From NCBI RefSeq assembly GCF_001425865.1, contig NZ_LMDS01000004.1:1927355-1991354 (forward strand): a stretch of 64,000 nucleotides of DNA, given 5' to 3'. Positions within the stretch are counted from its first letter, which is position 1; every line of letters begins with the position of its first letter. The DNA comes from Rhizobacter sp. Root404. Its GTDB lineage: Bacteria > Pseudomonadota > Gammaproteobacteria > Burkholderiales > Burkholderiaceae_C. Position numbers and translations under genes: made by a program. The notes under the pieces were generated by a model, which was given only the letters and a program-made list of their open reading frames with translations, was not told the DNA's origin and searched no databases. Positions 52,883 through 61,951 of the stretch are shown piece by piece.

Positions 52883-54514
52883 ATGTTCGATTGGCTCAAG
52901 CAGCTCGACCGGCACGTGCCGGTGCGGTATGCGGTGTGGTTGCTGTGCGCCGTCGGCGCGCTGCTGTGCGCCTTCACGTGGGTCGGCTTCGGCGTCGGCG
53001 GGGCGCCGGCGCTGGCCTTCACGCTGCTCGTCGGACTGGGCGTGCGTGACACGCGCCAGACGCGCCATTCGGTGCTGCGCAACTACCCGGTGATCGGCCA
53101 CCTGCGCTTCCTGCTCGAGTTCATCCGGCCCGAGATGCGGCAGTACTTCATCGAGGGCGACAACGAGGCCGCGCCGTTCTCGCGCCAGCAGCGTTCGCTG
53201 GTCTACCAGCGCGCGAAGGGCGAGGCCGACAAGCGGCCGTTCGGCACGCAGATGGACGTCGGTGCGGTCGGCTACGAGTGGATCAACCACTCGCTGCAGC
53301 CGACCACGCTCGCGTCGCACGACTTCCGCATCACGATCGGCGCGGCGCGCGCGCAGCCGTACAGCGCCAGCATCTTCAACATCTCGGCGATGAGCTTCGG
53401 CGCGCTCAGCGCGAACGCGATCCTGGCGCTCAACGCCGGCGCCAAGCGCGGCAACTTCGCGCACGACACCGGCGAGGGCTCGATCAGCCGCTACCACCGC
53501 GAGAACGGCGGCGACCTGATCTGGGAGATCGGTTCGGGCTACTTCGGCTGCCGCGACGACGGCGGCGCGTTCAGCGAAGAGCGCTTCGCCGCCAACGCCT
53601 GCCAGCCGCAGGTGAAGATGATCGAGCTCAAGCTCAGCCAGGGCGCGAAGCCGGGCCACGGCGGCGTGCTGCCGGGGCCGAAGGTCACGCCCGAGATCGC
53701 CGCGGCGCGCGGCGTGCCGGCTTGGATCGATTGCGTCTCGCCGGCCAGCCACGCGGCGTTCTCGACGCCGATCGAGATGATGCAGTTCATCGACAAGCTG
53801 CGCACCCTGTCGGGCGGCAAGCCGACCGGCTTCAAGCTGTGCATCGGCCACCCGTGGGAGTGGTTCGCGATCGCCAAGGCGATGCTCGAGACCGGCATCA
53901 CGCCGGACTTCATCGTCGTCGACGGCGCCGAAGGCGGCACCGGTGCGGCACCGCTGGAGTTCACGGACCATGTCGGCGCGCCGCTGCAGGAGGGCCTGCT
54001 GCTGGTGCACAACACGCTGGTCGGGTTGAACCTGCGCAGCAAGATCAAGATCGGTTGCGCCGGCAAGGTCGTCAGCGCGTTCGACATCGCGCGCATGCTC
54101 GCGCTCGGAGCCGACTGGTGCAACTCGGCGCGCGGCTTCATGTTCTCGCTCGGCTGCATCCAGGCGCAGAGCTGCCACACCGGCCATTGCCCGACCGGCG
54201 TCGCGACGCAGGACGAGCAGCGCGCGCGGGCCCTCGTGGTGCCGACCAAGGCCGAGCGGGTCTATCACTTCCACCAGAACACGTTGATGGCGTTGAAGGA
54301 ACTGGTGCAGGCCGCCGGCCTCGCGGACCCGAGCCAGATCACCGCTTCGCACATCGTGCGCCGCACCGCCGAGCAGAGCGTGAAGCTGCTCGCGACGCTG
54401 ATGCCGTTCGTGCAGCCCGGCGAACTGCTGCGCGGCGAGATGTCGCAGCAGGTGTTCAGGATCTACTGGCCGCAGGCGCAGGCCTCGAGCTTCGGAGTCG
54501 CGGCCGCGCGCTGA
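52883..54514 (+). CDS. FMN-binding glutamate synthase-family protein
   Basis: A 543-residue protein with an N-terminal hydrophobic pair of segments (residues 17-55) followed by a glutamate-synthase central/FMN domain. That domain has NISAMSFGALSANAILALNAGAKRGNFAHDTGEG, QLSQGAKPGHGG-type segments (KLSQGAKPGHGGVLPG), VDGAEGGTGAAPLEF and an Fe-S-like cysteine cluster CIQAQSCHTGHCPTG. It lacks the glutaminase domain of GltB. Stand-alone members are widespread and of uncertain reaction; the membrane anchor and 3-cysteine motif suggest an electron-transfer role. Confidence 0.9.
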   Translation: MFDWLKQLDRHVPVRYAVWLLCAVGALLCAFTWVGFGVGGAPALAFTLLVGLGVRDTRQTRHSVLRNYPVIGHLRFLLEFIRPEMRQYFIEGDNEAAPFSRQQRSLVYQRAKGEADKRPFGTQMDVGAVGYEWINHSLQPTTLASHDFRITIGAARAQPYSASIFNISAMSFGALSANAILALNAGAKRGNFAHDTGEGSISRYHRENGGDLIWEIGSGYFGCRDDGGAFSEERFAANACQPQVKMIELKLSQGAKPGHGGVLPGPKVTPEIAAARGVPAWIDCVSPASHAAFSTPIEMMQFIDKLRTLSGGKPTGFKLCIGHPWEWFAIAKAMLETGITPDFIVVDGAEGGTGAAPLEFTDHVGAPLQEGLLLVHNTLVGLNLRSKIKIGCAGKVVSAFDIARMLALGADWCNSARGFMFSLGCIQAQSCHTGHCPTGVATQDEQRARALVVPTKAERVYHFHQNTLMALKELVQAAGLADPSQITASHIVRRTAEQSVKLLATLMPFVQPGELLRGEMSQQVFRIYWPQAQASSFGVAAAR

Positions 54515-54681
54515 CGCGCCCGGGGGCCGCCGCGCCGCCGGCGCACGAATGTGTCCGCAGTTCACAGCGTGTCAGCGCCCTTCCGACACGCGGCGTCGGC
54601 TGCGCACGCACACGACCCGCGGGATGCGCAATACGGGCCGGTTCGGAACAATTCGCTCCTCGATTCACGCGACGAGCGTTC

Positions 54682-55278
54682 ATGTCCAACATTCTTCTCA
54701 TCGTCCTCGACGCGACGGCGCGCGCCGAGATCAGCCGCCTCGCCGACAGCGACGCCACGATGGCGGTCAGCGACGCGGTCGACTCGCTCGCCGCGGCCCG
54801 CACGGCGCTCGCCCGGCGCCTGCCCGACCTGATCGTCGCCGACGTGCGCCTGCCCGACGGCCCGCTGGTCAACCTGCTCGACGAGCTGCGGCCCCGTCGC
54901 TCGCACGTGCTGGCGCTGACGCCATCGCTGCGCGATCCGCACCTGATGCACACGCTGCGGCACGGCGCCGACGGCTATGCGCTCTCCGGCCATGTCGGGC
55001 CCGACCTGTTGCTGCGGATGCAGCGGATGCTCGCCGGCGAGTCGTCGATGGATGCACGCGTCGCGCAGCTGCTGACGATGCAGTTGCGCACTGGTGCACA
55101 CCCGCTGCTCGAGCCCGAATTGAAGCTGCTGCACGCCATCGGCGCCGGCGCCTCGATGGCCGAGGTCGCACGCAGCGCGCAGATGACGCCGCAACAGATC
55201 GGCCTGACGCTGCGTGCGATCTACCGCAAGCTGCACCTGGACCTTCGTCCGCGTCCGGCCGCCAGCGGACCGGACTGA
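54682..55278 (+). CDS. Degenerate response regulator with LuxR-like C-terminus
   Basis: A 198-residue protein. Residues 1-120 resemble a receiver domain with a candidate phosphoacceptor D54 in LIVADVRLPDG and a threonine in LALTPS. The usual acidic pair is reduced to D10 and the switch lysine is missing (YALSGHV). The C-terminus (about 150-190, LKLLHAIGAGASMAEVARSAQMTPQQIGLTLRAIYRKLHLD) is a LuxR/NarL-type helix-turn-helix. No histidine kinase gene is adjacent. The gap before it (54515-54681) contains a short CGTGTC...GACACG inverted repeat but no clear promoter. Confidence 0.7.
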   Translation: MSNILLIVLDATARAEISRLADSDATMAVSDAVDSLAAARTALARRLPDLIVADVRLPDGPLVNLLDELRPRRSHVLALTPSLRDPHLMHTLRHGADGYALSGHVGPDLLLRMQRMLAGESSMDARVAQLLTMQLRTGAHPLLEPELKLLHAIGAGASMAEVARSAQMTPQQIGLTLRAIYRKLHLDLRPRPAASGPD

Positions 55279-55282
55279 ACGC

Positions 55283-55900
55283 TCAGGTGCCCGGCGGCCG
55301 GGTGTCGGCGAAGCTGGCGCGCGTGGCGAGCTTGTCGGCGAGCTTCGCGAGGTTGGCGTGCTTCTCGCGCCAGGCGACCTGCGGGAAGCGAAAGCTCATG
55401 TAGTCGAGCGCGCACCCGACCGCGATGTCGGCCAGCGACAGGTGGATGCCCGTGCACCACGGCTTGTCCGCCAGGCCGGTGCTGACCGCGTCCAGCGACA
55501 CATCGATCTTGTGCATCTGCCGCTCGATCCAGGCCGGGCTGCGCTGCGCGTCGGTGCGGCCGGCCCAGGTCTGTTCCAGCCGGGCCAGGATCGCGGCATC
55601 GAGGATGCCGTCGGCCAGCGCCTCCCAGGTGCGCACCTCGATCCGCTCGCGGCTGCCCTCGGGGATCAGCCGGCTGACCGGCGAGCGGGTGTCCAGGTAC
55701 TCGACGATCACGCGCGAATCGAAGATCGCCTCGCCGCCCGGCAGCACCAGGCAGGGCACCTTGCCCAGCGGGTTGGACTTCATGATCTTGTCATTGGCCC
55801 ACACGTCCTCGAGCTCGTGCTGGTAGTCGAGTTTTTTCTCGGCCATCACGATGCGCACCTTGCGCACGTACGGACTGGTGAGAGAACCAATGAGTTTCAT
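55283..55900 (-). CDS. Glutathione S-transferase
   Basis: A 205-residue glutathione transferase-fold protein. The thioredoxin-like N-terminal domain starts MKLIGSLTSPYVRKVRIVMAEKKLDY, with the S-x-x-S/T-P-Y-V-R-K active-site pattern, and continues NPLGKVPCLVLPGGEAIFDSRVIVEYLD (glutathione-binding cis-proline and Glu/Asp-Ser). An all-helical C-terminal domain follows with SLADIAVGCALDY. The start at 55900 was chosen because it begins the first beta strand. Substrate unknown; it is separated by 69 bp from the upstream deaminase gene. Confidence 0.9.
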   Translation of the reverse strand: MKLIGSLTSPYVRKVRIVMAEKKLDYQHELEDVWANDKIMKSNPLGKVPCLVLPGGEAIFDSRVIVEYLDTRSPVSRLIPEGSRERIEVRTWEALADGILDAAILARLEQTWAGRTDAQRSPAWIERQMHKIDVSLDAVSTGLADKPWCTGIHLSLADIAVGCALDYMSFRFPQVAWREKHANLAKLADKLATRASFADTRPPGT

Positions 55901-55969
55901 GGAGAGCCGTCCCTGTGGCCACACTGGTGGCTCTGGCCCATTTTAGCGGCGCCCCTCGTGCGCACCGCC

Positions 55970-57259
55970 TCAGCGACGTAGCGTCCAGTCCACACTTTGC
56001 GGCCGTCCCGGCAAGTGCAGCGCCGCGGTGGCCGCCGGCGTCTGCGCGACCACCCGACCGCGCCGCACCACCTGCAGGCGTTGCGCGCGCAGGCGGATCG
56101 CCTCGACCGGGTCGCGCGCCTGCAGCAGCACGAAGTCGGCGTGGCAGCCGACGTCGAGGCCGTAGCCCTCGAGCCCGAGCACGCGCGCGGCGTTGACCGT
56201 CACCGCGTCGAAGCACGCGCGCATGCCGGCTTGCGAGGTCATCTGCGCCACGTGCAGCCCCATCTGCGCGACCTCGAGCATGTCCCCCGAACCGAGCGAA
56301 TACCACGGGTCCATCACGCAATCGTGGCCGAACGCGACGTTGATGCCGGCCGCCATGAGTTCCGGGACGCGCGTCATGCCGCGGCGCTTGGGGTAGGTGT
56401 CGTGCCGGCCCTGCAGCGTGATGTTGATCAGCGGGTTCGCGATGGCATGCAACTGCGCCTCGCGCATCAGCGGCAGCAGTTTGCTCACATAGTAGTTGTC
56501 CATCGAGTGCATCGAGGTCAGGTGCGAGCCGGTGACCCGGCCGTGCAACCCCAGGCGATGGGTGTGGAACGCGAGCGTCTCGACATGGCGCGACAGCGGA
56601 TCGTCGCTCTCGTCGCAATGCATGTCGACCCGCAGGCCACGCTCGGCGGCCAGCTCGCACAGCAGGCGCACGCTTTCGGCGCCATCGGCCATCGTGCGCT
56701 CGAAATGCGGGATGCCGCCCACCACGTCGACGCCGAGGTCGAGCGCGCGCTTCAGGTTGGCGAGCGCGGTCGGCGAGCGCAGCACGCCATCCTGCGGGAA
56801 CGCGACGAGCTGCAGGTCGAGGTACGGCGCCACCGTCTTCCTGACCTGCAGCAGCGCCTCCACCGCGAGCAGCCGATCGTCGCAGACGTCGACATGGGTG
56901 CGGATCGCCAGCAGCCCCTTGGCCACTGCCCAGTCGCAGTACTGCAGCGCGCGGTCGACCAGCGCCTGTTGCGTCAGCTCGGGCTTCAGTTCGCCCCACA
57001 GCGCGATGCCTTCGAGCAGGGTGCCGCTGGCGTTGACGCGCGGCAGGCCGTAGCTGAGCGTCGCATCCATGTGGAAGTGCGGGTCGACGAACGGCGGCGC
57101 GAGCAACCCGCCGCCGGCCTCGATCACCCGCGCGTCGGCCGGCGCGGCAAGGGCGGTGCCGATCGCCGCGATGCGACCGGCCCGCACCAGCACGTCCTGG
57201 TCGACCCGGCCATCGACGAGCGACGCACCGCGGAATAGAAGGGGCTGGTGTTCTTGCAT
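55970..57259 (-). CDS. CodA-family cytosine/isoguanine deaminase-like amidohydrolase
   Basis: A 429-residue amidohydrolase collinear with E. coli cytosine deaminase (427 residues). Metal ligands are H61 and H63 in DPHFHMD, the histidine of VDMHCDESDD and D313; the glutamine of AFPQDGV, the glutamate of HCDE and the histidine of GSHLTSMHS are also kept. The residue after D313 is cysteine (GHDCVMDPW, C314), where E. coli has Asp314, a residue that controls substrate choice. The substrate may therefore be cytosine, isoguanine, 5-methylcytosine or another heterocycle. The nearby BMP-type nucleoside transporter fits base salvage. Confidence 0.88.
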   Translation of the reverse strand: MQEHQPLLFRGASLVDGRVDQDVLVRAGRIAAIGTALAAPADARVIEAGGGLLAPPFVDPHFHMDATLSYGLPRVNASGTLLEGIALWGELKPELTQQALVDRALQYCDWAVAKGLLAIRTHVDVCDDRLLAVEALLQVRKTVAPYLDLQLVAFPQDGVLRSPTALANLKRALDLGVDVVGGIPHFERTMADGAESVRLLCELAAERGLRVDMHCDESDDPLSRHVETLAFHTHRLGLHGRVTGSHLTSMHSMDNYYVSKLLPLMREAQLHAIANPLINITLQGRHDTYPKRRGMTRVPELMAAGINVAFGHDCVMDPWYSLGSGDMLEVAQMGLHVAQMTSQAGMRACFDAVTVNAARVLGLEGYGLDVGCHADFVLLQARDPVEAIRLRAQRLQVVRRGRVVAQTPAATAALHLPGRPQSVDWTLRR

Positions 57260-57373
57260 CTGCCAATCTTTCCACAAACGTCCGGAAACACACGCCACCT
57301 CAAGCAACCGGCCAGGAGGTCGAAAATGGAGAATCGACTCCGAGTCTAGGCCCCAGGCACCCGCCCCGCCCCC

Positions 57374-57994
57374 GTGTTCAAGCTGCTTCTCCTGTTCGCC
57401 CACCTGCTTGGCACCAGCCTGGCACTCGGGGCGATCGTCGCCACCGACATCCGGCTGCTGCGCCGCTTGGCCGATGACCGCGTGCGCATCGCGCCGCCCA
57501 ATCCCTACGTCATGCGCCTGATCACGATCGCGCTGATGGTGCTGTACGTCACCGGCGGCGCCATGATCCTGCTCGGCCTGGGAGCCGATCCGACCTACCT
57601 GAGCGGCAATCCCAAGCTGCAGGGCAAGCTGGTGCTGGTGGTGGTGCTGACGATCAACGCCTTCGTGCTGCACCGCTACACCTTCCCCGGTTTGGCCCGC
57701 GGCCGGCGCGTCGCGCGCTGGAAGCCGCGTGACTTCCTGCGGGTCGCGGTGCCGGTCGCGCTGTCCAACTGCCTGTGGCTGTACTGCGCCTTCCTCGGCA
57801 TCGCCCGGCCGTGGAGCCGCACGGTGTCGATCGACTTCGTGCTCGGCACTGCGCTGTGGCTGTTCGGCACGACCCTGGTCGCCGTGATGGCGGTGCTGGT
57901 GATCGCCGCGCAGGACCGCACCAACGCCGAGCCCGGCTGGATCGACGTGCTCAAGCGCCGCATCGACCGGCTCGCGACCGCACTGCGGATCTGA
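57374..57994 (+). CDS. Conserved hypothetical integral membrane protein
   Basis: A 206-residue protein with about five hydrophobic segments, starting MFKLLLLFAHLLGTSLALGAIVATDIRLLRRL and including LITIALMVLYVTGGAMILLGLG and KLVLVVVLTINAFVLHRYTFPG. I do not recognise a named function; the early histidine in FAHLLG and later histidine in LHRYTFPG could bind haem or metal but this is speculation. The start is GTG at 57374. A perfect 11-bp inverted repeat follows 10 bp after the stop. Confidence 0.7.
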   Translation: MFKLLLLFAHLLGTSLALGAIVATDIRLLRRLADDRVRIAPPNPYVMRLITIALMVLYVTGGAMILLGLGADPTYLSGNPKLQGKLVLVVVLTINAFVLHRYTFPGLARGRRVARWKPRDFLRVAVPVALSNCLWLYCAFLGIARPWSRTVSIDFVLGTALWLFGTTLVAVMAVLVIAAQDRTNAEPGWIDVLKRRIDRLATALRI

Positions 57995-58327
<333 letters not shown>

Positions 58328-58331
58328 TTCG

Positions 58332-59270
58332 TCAGCGTTCGCCCTTGCGATAGGGCTTCATCAACGCCTGCGGATACGCCGCGCGGCGCGCCACCAGCAC
58401 CAGCGCGGCGATCGACAGCAGGTACGGCAGCATCAGGTAGACCTGGTACGGCACCGCCCAGCCGAACAGACCGGTACCGGACTGCTGCAGGCGCAGCTGC
58501 AGCGCGTCGAACACCGCGAATAGCAGCGCGCCGAGCAGCGCCTTGCCGGGCCGCCACGACGCGAACACGACCAGCGCGACGCAGACCCAGCCGCGCCCGT
58601 TGACCATGTTGAAGTAGAAGGCGTTGAACGCCGCCAGCGTCAGGAACGCACCGGCCACGCCCATCAGCGCCGAGCCCGCGGCCAGCGCGCCGAGGCGCAG
58701 CGCCGCGACGTTCAGCCCCTGTCCTTCGGCGGCCGCCGGGTTCTCGCCGACGGTGCGCAGCGCCAGGCCGAGCGGCGTGCGGTACAGCAGCCACCCGATC
58801 GCCGGCACCAGCACGAGCGCGAGCAGCGTCAGCGGCGTCTGGCCGCTCAGCACCGGGACCGGCAGCCCCTCCATCGCCGCGAACGGCTGGATCGTCGGCG
58901 GGCTCTCGACCTTCGGGAAGCTGACGCGGTAGGCGTAGCTCGCCAGGCTAGTCGCGAACAGCGTGATGCCCAGCCCCGAGACATGCTGCGACAGCGACAG
59001 CGTCACCGTCAGGAACCCGTGCAGCAGCCCGAACAATGCACCGACCAACGCAGCCACGGCCACGCCCACCCACAGGCCGCCGCCCTGGTAGACCGTGAGC
59101 CAGCCGGCGAACGCGCCGGCGACCATGATCCCTTCGATGCCCAGGTTCAGCACGCCGGCACGCTCGCACAGCAGCACGCCGAGCGTGCCGAGGATCAGCG
59201 GCGTCGCGATGCGCAGCACTGCGACCCAGAACGGCGCGCTCAGAAGCAGTTCGGCGATCTCAGCGAGCAT
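58332..59270 (-). CDS. Nucleoside-type ABC transporter permease (second)
   Basis: A 312-residue permease with about eight to ten hydrophobic segments and the motif ERAGVLNLGIEGIMVAGAFAGW, characteristic of the YufQ/NupQ permeases paired with BMP-family binding proteins. NGRGWVCVALVVFASWRPG is also conserved. It starts 11 bases inside the end of the first permease gene. With the ATPase, first permease and the BMP protein at 62858-63853 it forms an uptake system for nucleosides or related bases. Confidence 0.9.
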   Translation of the reverse strand: MLAEIAELLLSAPFWVAVLRIATPLILGTLGVLLCERAGVLNLGIEGIMVAGAFAGWLTVYQGGGLWVGVAVAALVGALFGLLHGFLTVTLSLSQHVSGLGITLFATSLASYAYRVSFPKVESPPTIQPFAAMEGLPVPVLSGQTPLTLLALVLVPAIGWLLYRTPLGLALRTVGENPAAAEGQGLNVAALRLGALAAGSALMGVAGAFLTLAAFNAFYFNMVNGRGWVCVALVVFASWRPGKALLGALLFAVFDALQLRLQQSGTGLFGWAVPYQVYLMLPYLLSIAALVLVARRAAYPQALMKPYRKGER

Positions 59271-60339
59271 GGGCGCTCCTTGCGCGCACGACGCGGTATT
59301 GGGCCGCGAGCGTGGCGACCAGCATGCTCAGCAGCGAGACCGAGACGATCACGTCGGCGATGTAGGTCGGCACGTTGACGGCGCGGCTCATGCTGTCGGC
59401 CCCCACCAGGATGCCGGCGACGAACACCGACGCCGCGATGACGCCGAGCGGGCTCAGCCCCGCCAGCATCGCGATCACGATGCCGCTGTAACCGTAGCCC
59501 GGCGACATGTCGAGCGTGACGTAGCCGGTGCGGCCCGCGACCTCGATCGCGCCGGCCAGCCCGGCCAGCGCACCGGACAGCAGCGCGACCTTCACGTTGA
59601 CCCACGCCACCGGCATGCCCGCGAACGCCGCGGCGCGCGCATTGAAGCCGACGGCCCGGATCTCGAACCCGGTGGTCGTGAAGCGCAGCAGCGCCCACAG
59701 CGCGACTGCCAGCACCAGCGCCCAGAGCAGCCCGGTGTGCACGCGGGTGCGCTCGATCAGCTTGCCGAGCTGCATCGACTCCTGCAGCGCGACGCTCTGC
59801 GGCCAGCCCATCGCGGTCGGGTCCTTCATCGGGCCGTCGAGCATCATCGAGACGAACAGCAGCACGATGAAGTTCAGCAGCAGCGTCGTCACGACCTCGT
59901 CGACGCCGAGCCGGCTCTTCAGCAGCGCCGGGCCGAGCAGCAGCAGTGCGCCGGCGACGGCCGCGGCCAGCATCATCAGCGGGAACAGCAACCACGGGCT
60001 CCATGCGTACCCGGTGCCGCCGTGCAGGCCGCCGACCGCGACCGCAGCGAGCGCGCCGGCATACAGCTGGCCCTCGGCGCCGATGTTGAACAGGCGCGCC
60101 CTGAACGCAACCGCGGCCGCCAGGCCGGTCAGGATCAGCGGCGTCGCGCGCGTCAGCGTCTCGCTCCACGCGAAGCGCGAGCCGAAGCCGCCGTCGAGCA
60201 GCAGCGCGTACGCGCGGCCGACCGGCGCGCCGGCCCACGCGACCAGCGCCGACGTGACCAGCAACGTGAAGGCGACCGCGATGAAGGGCGCGCCGGCCTG
60301 CAGCGCACGCGACGGGCGGACGCGGCGTTCAAGGCGCAT
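59260..60339 (-). CDS. Nucleoside-type ABC transporter permease (first)
   Basis: A 359-residue permease of the YufP/NupP type. It has the conserved segments FRARLFNIGAEGQLYAGALAA, GVDEVVTTLLLNFIVLLFVSMML and YGYSGIVIAMLAGLSPLGVIAASVFVAGILVG, within about nine hydrophobic stretches. Its start overlaps the ATPase gene end by 11 bases and its end overlaps the second permease by 11 bases, so the three are tightly coupled. Confidence 0.9.
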   Translation of the reverse strand: MRLERRVRPSRALQAGAPFIAVAFTLLVTSALVAWAGAPVGRAYALLLDGGFGSRFAWSETLTRATPLILTGLAAAVAFRARLFNIGAEGQLYAGALAAVAVGGLHGGTGYAWSPWLLFPLMMLAAAVAGALLLLGPALLKSRLGVDEVVTTLLLNFIVLLFVSMMLDGPMKDPTAMGWPQSVALQESMQLGKLIERTRVHTGLLWALVLAVALWALLRFTTTGFEIRAVGFNARAAAFAGMPVAWVNVKVALLSGALAGLAGAIEVAGRTGYVTLDMSPGYGYSGIVIAMLAGLSPLGVIAASVFVAGILVGADSMSRAVNVPTYIADVIVSVSLLSMLVATLAAQYRVVRARSAHAR

Positions 60340-61951
60340 GGGCGTGCGCCTGGTCGTTCGCCTGGTCGTTCGCCTGCGCGCCCGCCATCGCGAGACCGAT
60401 CGATTCGAGCGTCCACTCGGCGACCGGCTTCGCGGCCGTCAGGCGGCCGGCATGGATCACCGCCACGCGGTCGGCGATGGCGAGGATCTCATCGAGATCT
60501 TCCGAAATCAGCAGCACCGCGGCGCCCCGCGCGCAGGCGTCGAGCAGCTGCTGGTGCACGAAGGCGACCGCGCCGATGTCCAGCCCCCAGGTCGGCTGGT
60601 CGGCGACGATCAGGCGCGGGCCGATCGCAGCGCCCGGATCGCCGAGCAGCGCGCGCCCGAGAATCAGCTTCTGCATGTTCCCGCCCGACAGCGACCGCGT
60701 CGGCGTCCCCAGGCCGGCCGACTCGGTGCCGCGCACATCGAAGCGCTCGATCACCTTGCGCGCATGCGCCTGCGCCGCGGCGCGCTTGGTCACGCCGAAG
60801 CGCGCGAAGCTCGGCGTCGCATAGCGCTCGAGCACCGCGTTCTCCCAGATCGGCAGGTCGCCGACGACACCAACCGCGTGGCGGTCTTCCGGGATACGCG
60901 CAACGCCGGCCCGCACCCGGGCCTGCGGTTGGGCCGGCAGTGGCTGGCCGTCGAAAGTCAACGTGCCGGCGCTGGCCGCGAGCATGCCGAACAGCAGTTC
61001 GGCGAGCGCCTGCTGGCCGTTGCCCGCGACACCGGCGATCGCGACGATCTCGCCGGCGCGCAAGTCGAGGTCGACGCCTTCGAGCCGCGCGCCGTGGCCC
61101 GCGCCGGCCACGCCGACGCCGCGCAGCGCACACACCACGGCGCCGGCCGCGCGCGGCGTGCGCGTCGCCGGCGCCACCTCGCGTCCGACCATCAGCGCCG
61201 CCAGCGAGGCCTTGCTCGCGTCCTTCGCCGCCACGGTCGCCACCAGCTTGCCGCCGCGCAGCACCGCGACCCGGTGCGACACGCGCAGCACCTCGTCGAG
61301 CTTGTGGCTGATGAAGATCACGCCCAGGCCCTGCGCGACGAGTTGCTCCAGCGTCGCGAACAGCGTGACGACCTCGGGCGGCGTCAGCACCGCGGTCGGT
61401 TCGTCGAGGATCAGGATCTTCGCGCCCCTTCTCGTTCCAAAGGACACCAGCGCCTTGAGAATCTCCACCCGCTGGCGCTCGCCGACCGACAGGTCGACGA
61501 CCCGCGCGTCCGGCTCGACCTGCAACCCGAAGCGCTGCGCCGTCTCGAGCAGCGCGGCCCGCGCCGCCGCGCGCCGCGAGAACGGCTGCCACAGCGGCTC
61601 GGTGCCGAGCATCACGTTGTCGAGCACGCTGAGGTTGTCGGCCAGCGTGAAGTGCTGGTGCACCATGCCGATGCCGGCCGCCAGCGCCGCCCTGGGGTTG
61701 CCCGGCGGCAGCGGCTGGCCGAAGGCCTCGATCCGGCCCGCGTCGGCGACGTAATGGCCGAACAGGATCGACACCAGCGTGCTCTTGCCGGCGCCGTTCT
61801 CGCCGAGCAGCGCCAGCACCTCGCCGCGCGCCAGCGTCAGCGAGATCGCGTCGTTGGCGACGAGGCTGCCGAAGCGCTTGGTGATCGCCTCGAGGCGCAG
61901 CACCTCGACCGGCGCGGCGGCGGGCGTGGAGGCTCTAGACTGCGGCGCCAT
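60329..61951 (-). CDS. Nucleoside-type ABC transporter ATP-binding protein (double domain)
   Basis: A 540-residue tandem ATPase of the YufO/NupO and RbsA-like group. The first half has Walker A GENGAGKST, signature LSVGERQRVEI and Walker B ILILDEPTAVL. The second half has the degenerate Walker A region GVAGNGQQAL, signature LSGGNMQKLILGR and Walker B LIVADQPTWGLD. The ATG at 61951 gives MAPQSRAS and shares two base pairs with the divergent DUF3667 start codon at 61950. The C-terminal tail has a short QANDQANDQAHAHA repeat. Confidence 0.92.
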   Translation of the reverse strand: MAPQSRASTPAAAPVEVLRLEAITKRFGSLVANDAISLTLARGEVLALLGENGAGKSTLVSILFGHYVADAGRIEAFGQPLPPGNPRAALAAGIGMVHQHFTLADNLSVLDNVMLGTEPLWQPFSRRAAARAALLETAQRFGLQVEPDARVVDLSVGERQRVEILKALVSFGTRRGAKILILDEPTAVLTPPEVVTLFATLEQLVAQGLGVIFISHKLDEVLRVSHRVAVLRGGKLVATVAAKDASKASLAALMVGREVAPATRTPRAAGAVVCALRGVGVAGAGHGARLEGVDLDLRAGEIVAIAGVAGNGQQALAELLFGMLAASAGTLTFDGQPLPAQPQARVRAGVARIPEDRHAVGVVGDLPIWENAVLERYATPSFARFGVTKRAAAQAHARKVIERFDVRGTESAGLGTPTRSLSGGNMQKLILGRALLGDPGAAIGPRLIVADQPTWGLDIGAVAFVHQQLLDACARGAAVLLISEDLDEILAIADRVAVIHAGRLTAAKPVAEWTLESIGLAMAGAQANDQANDQAHAHAP

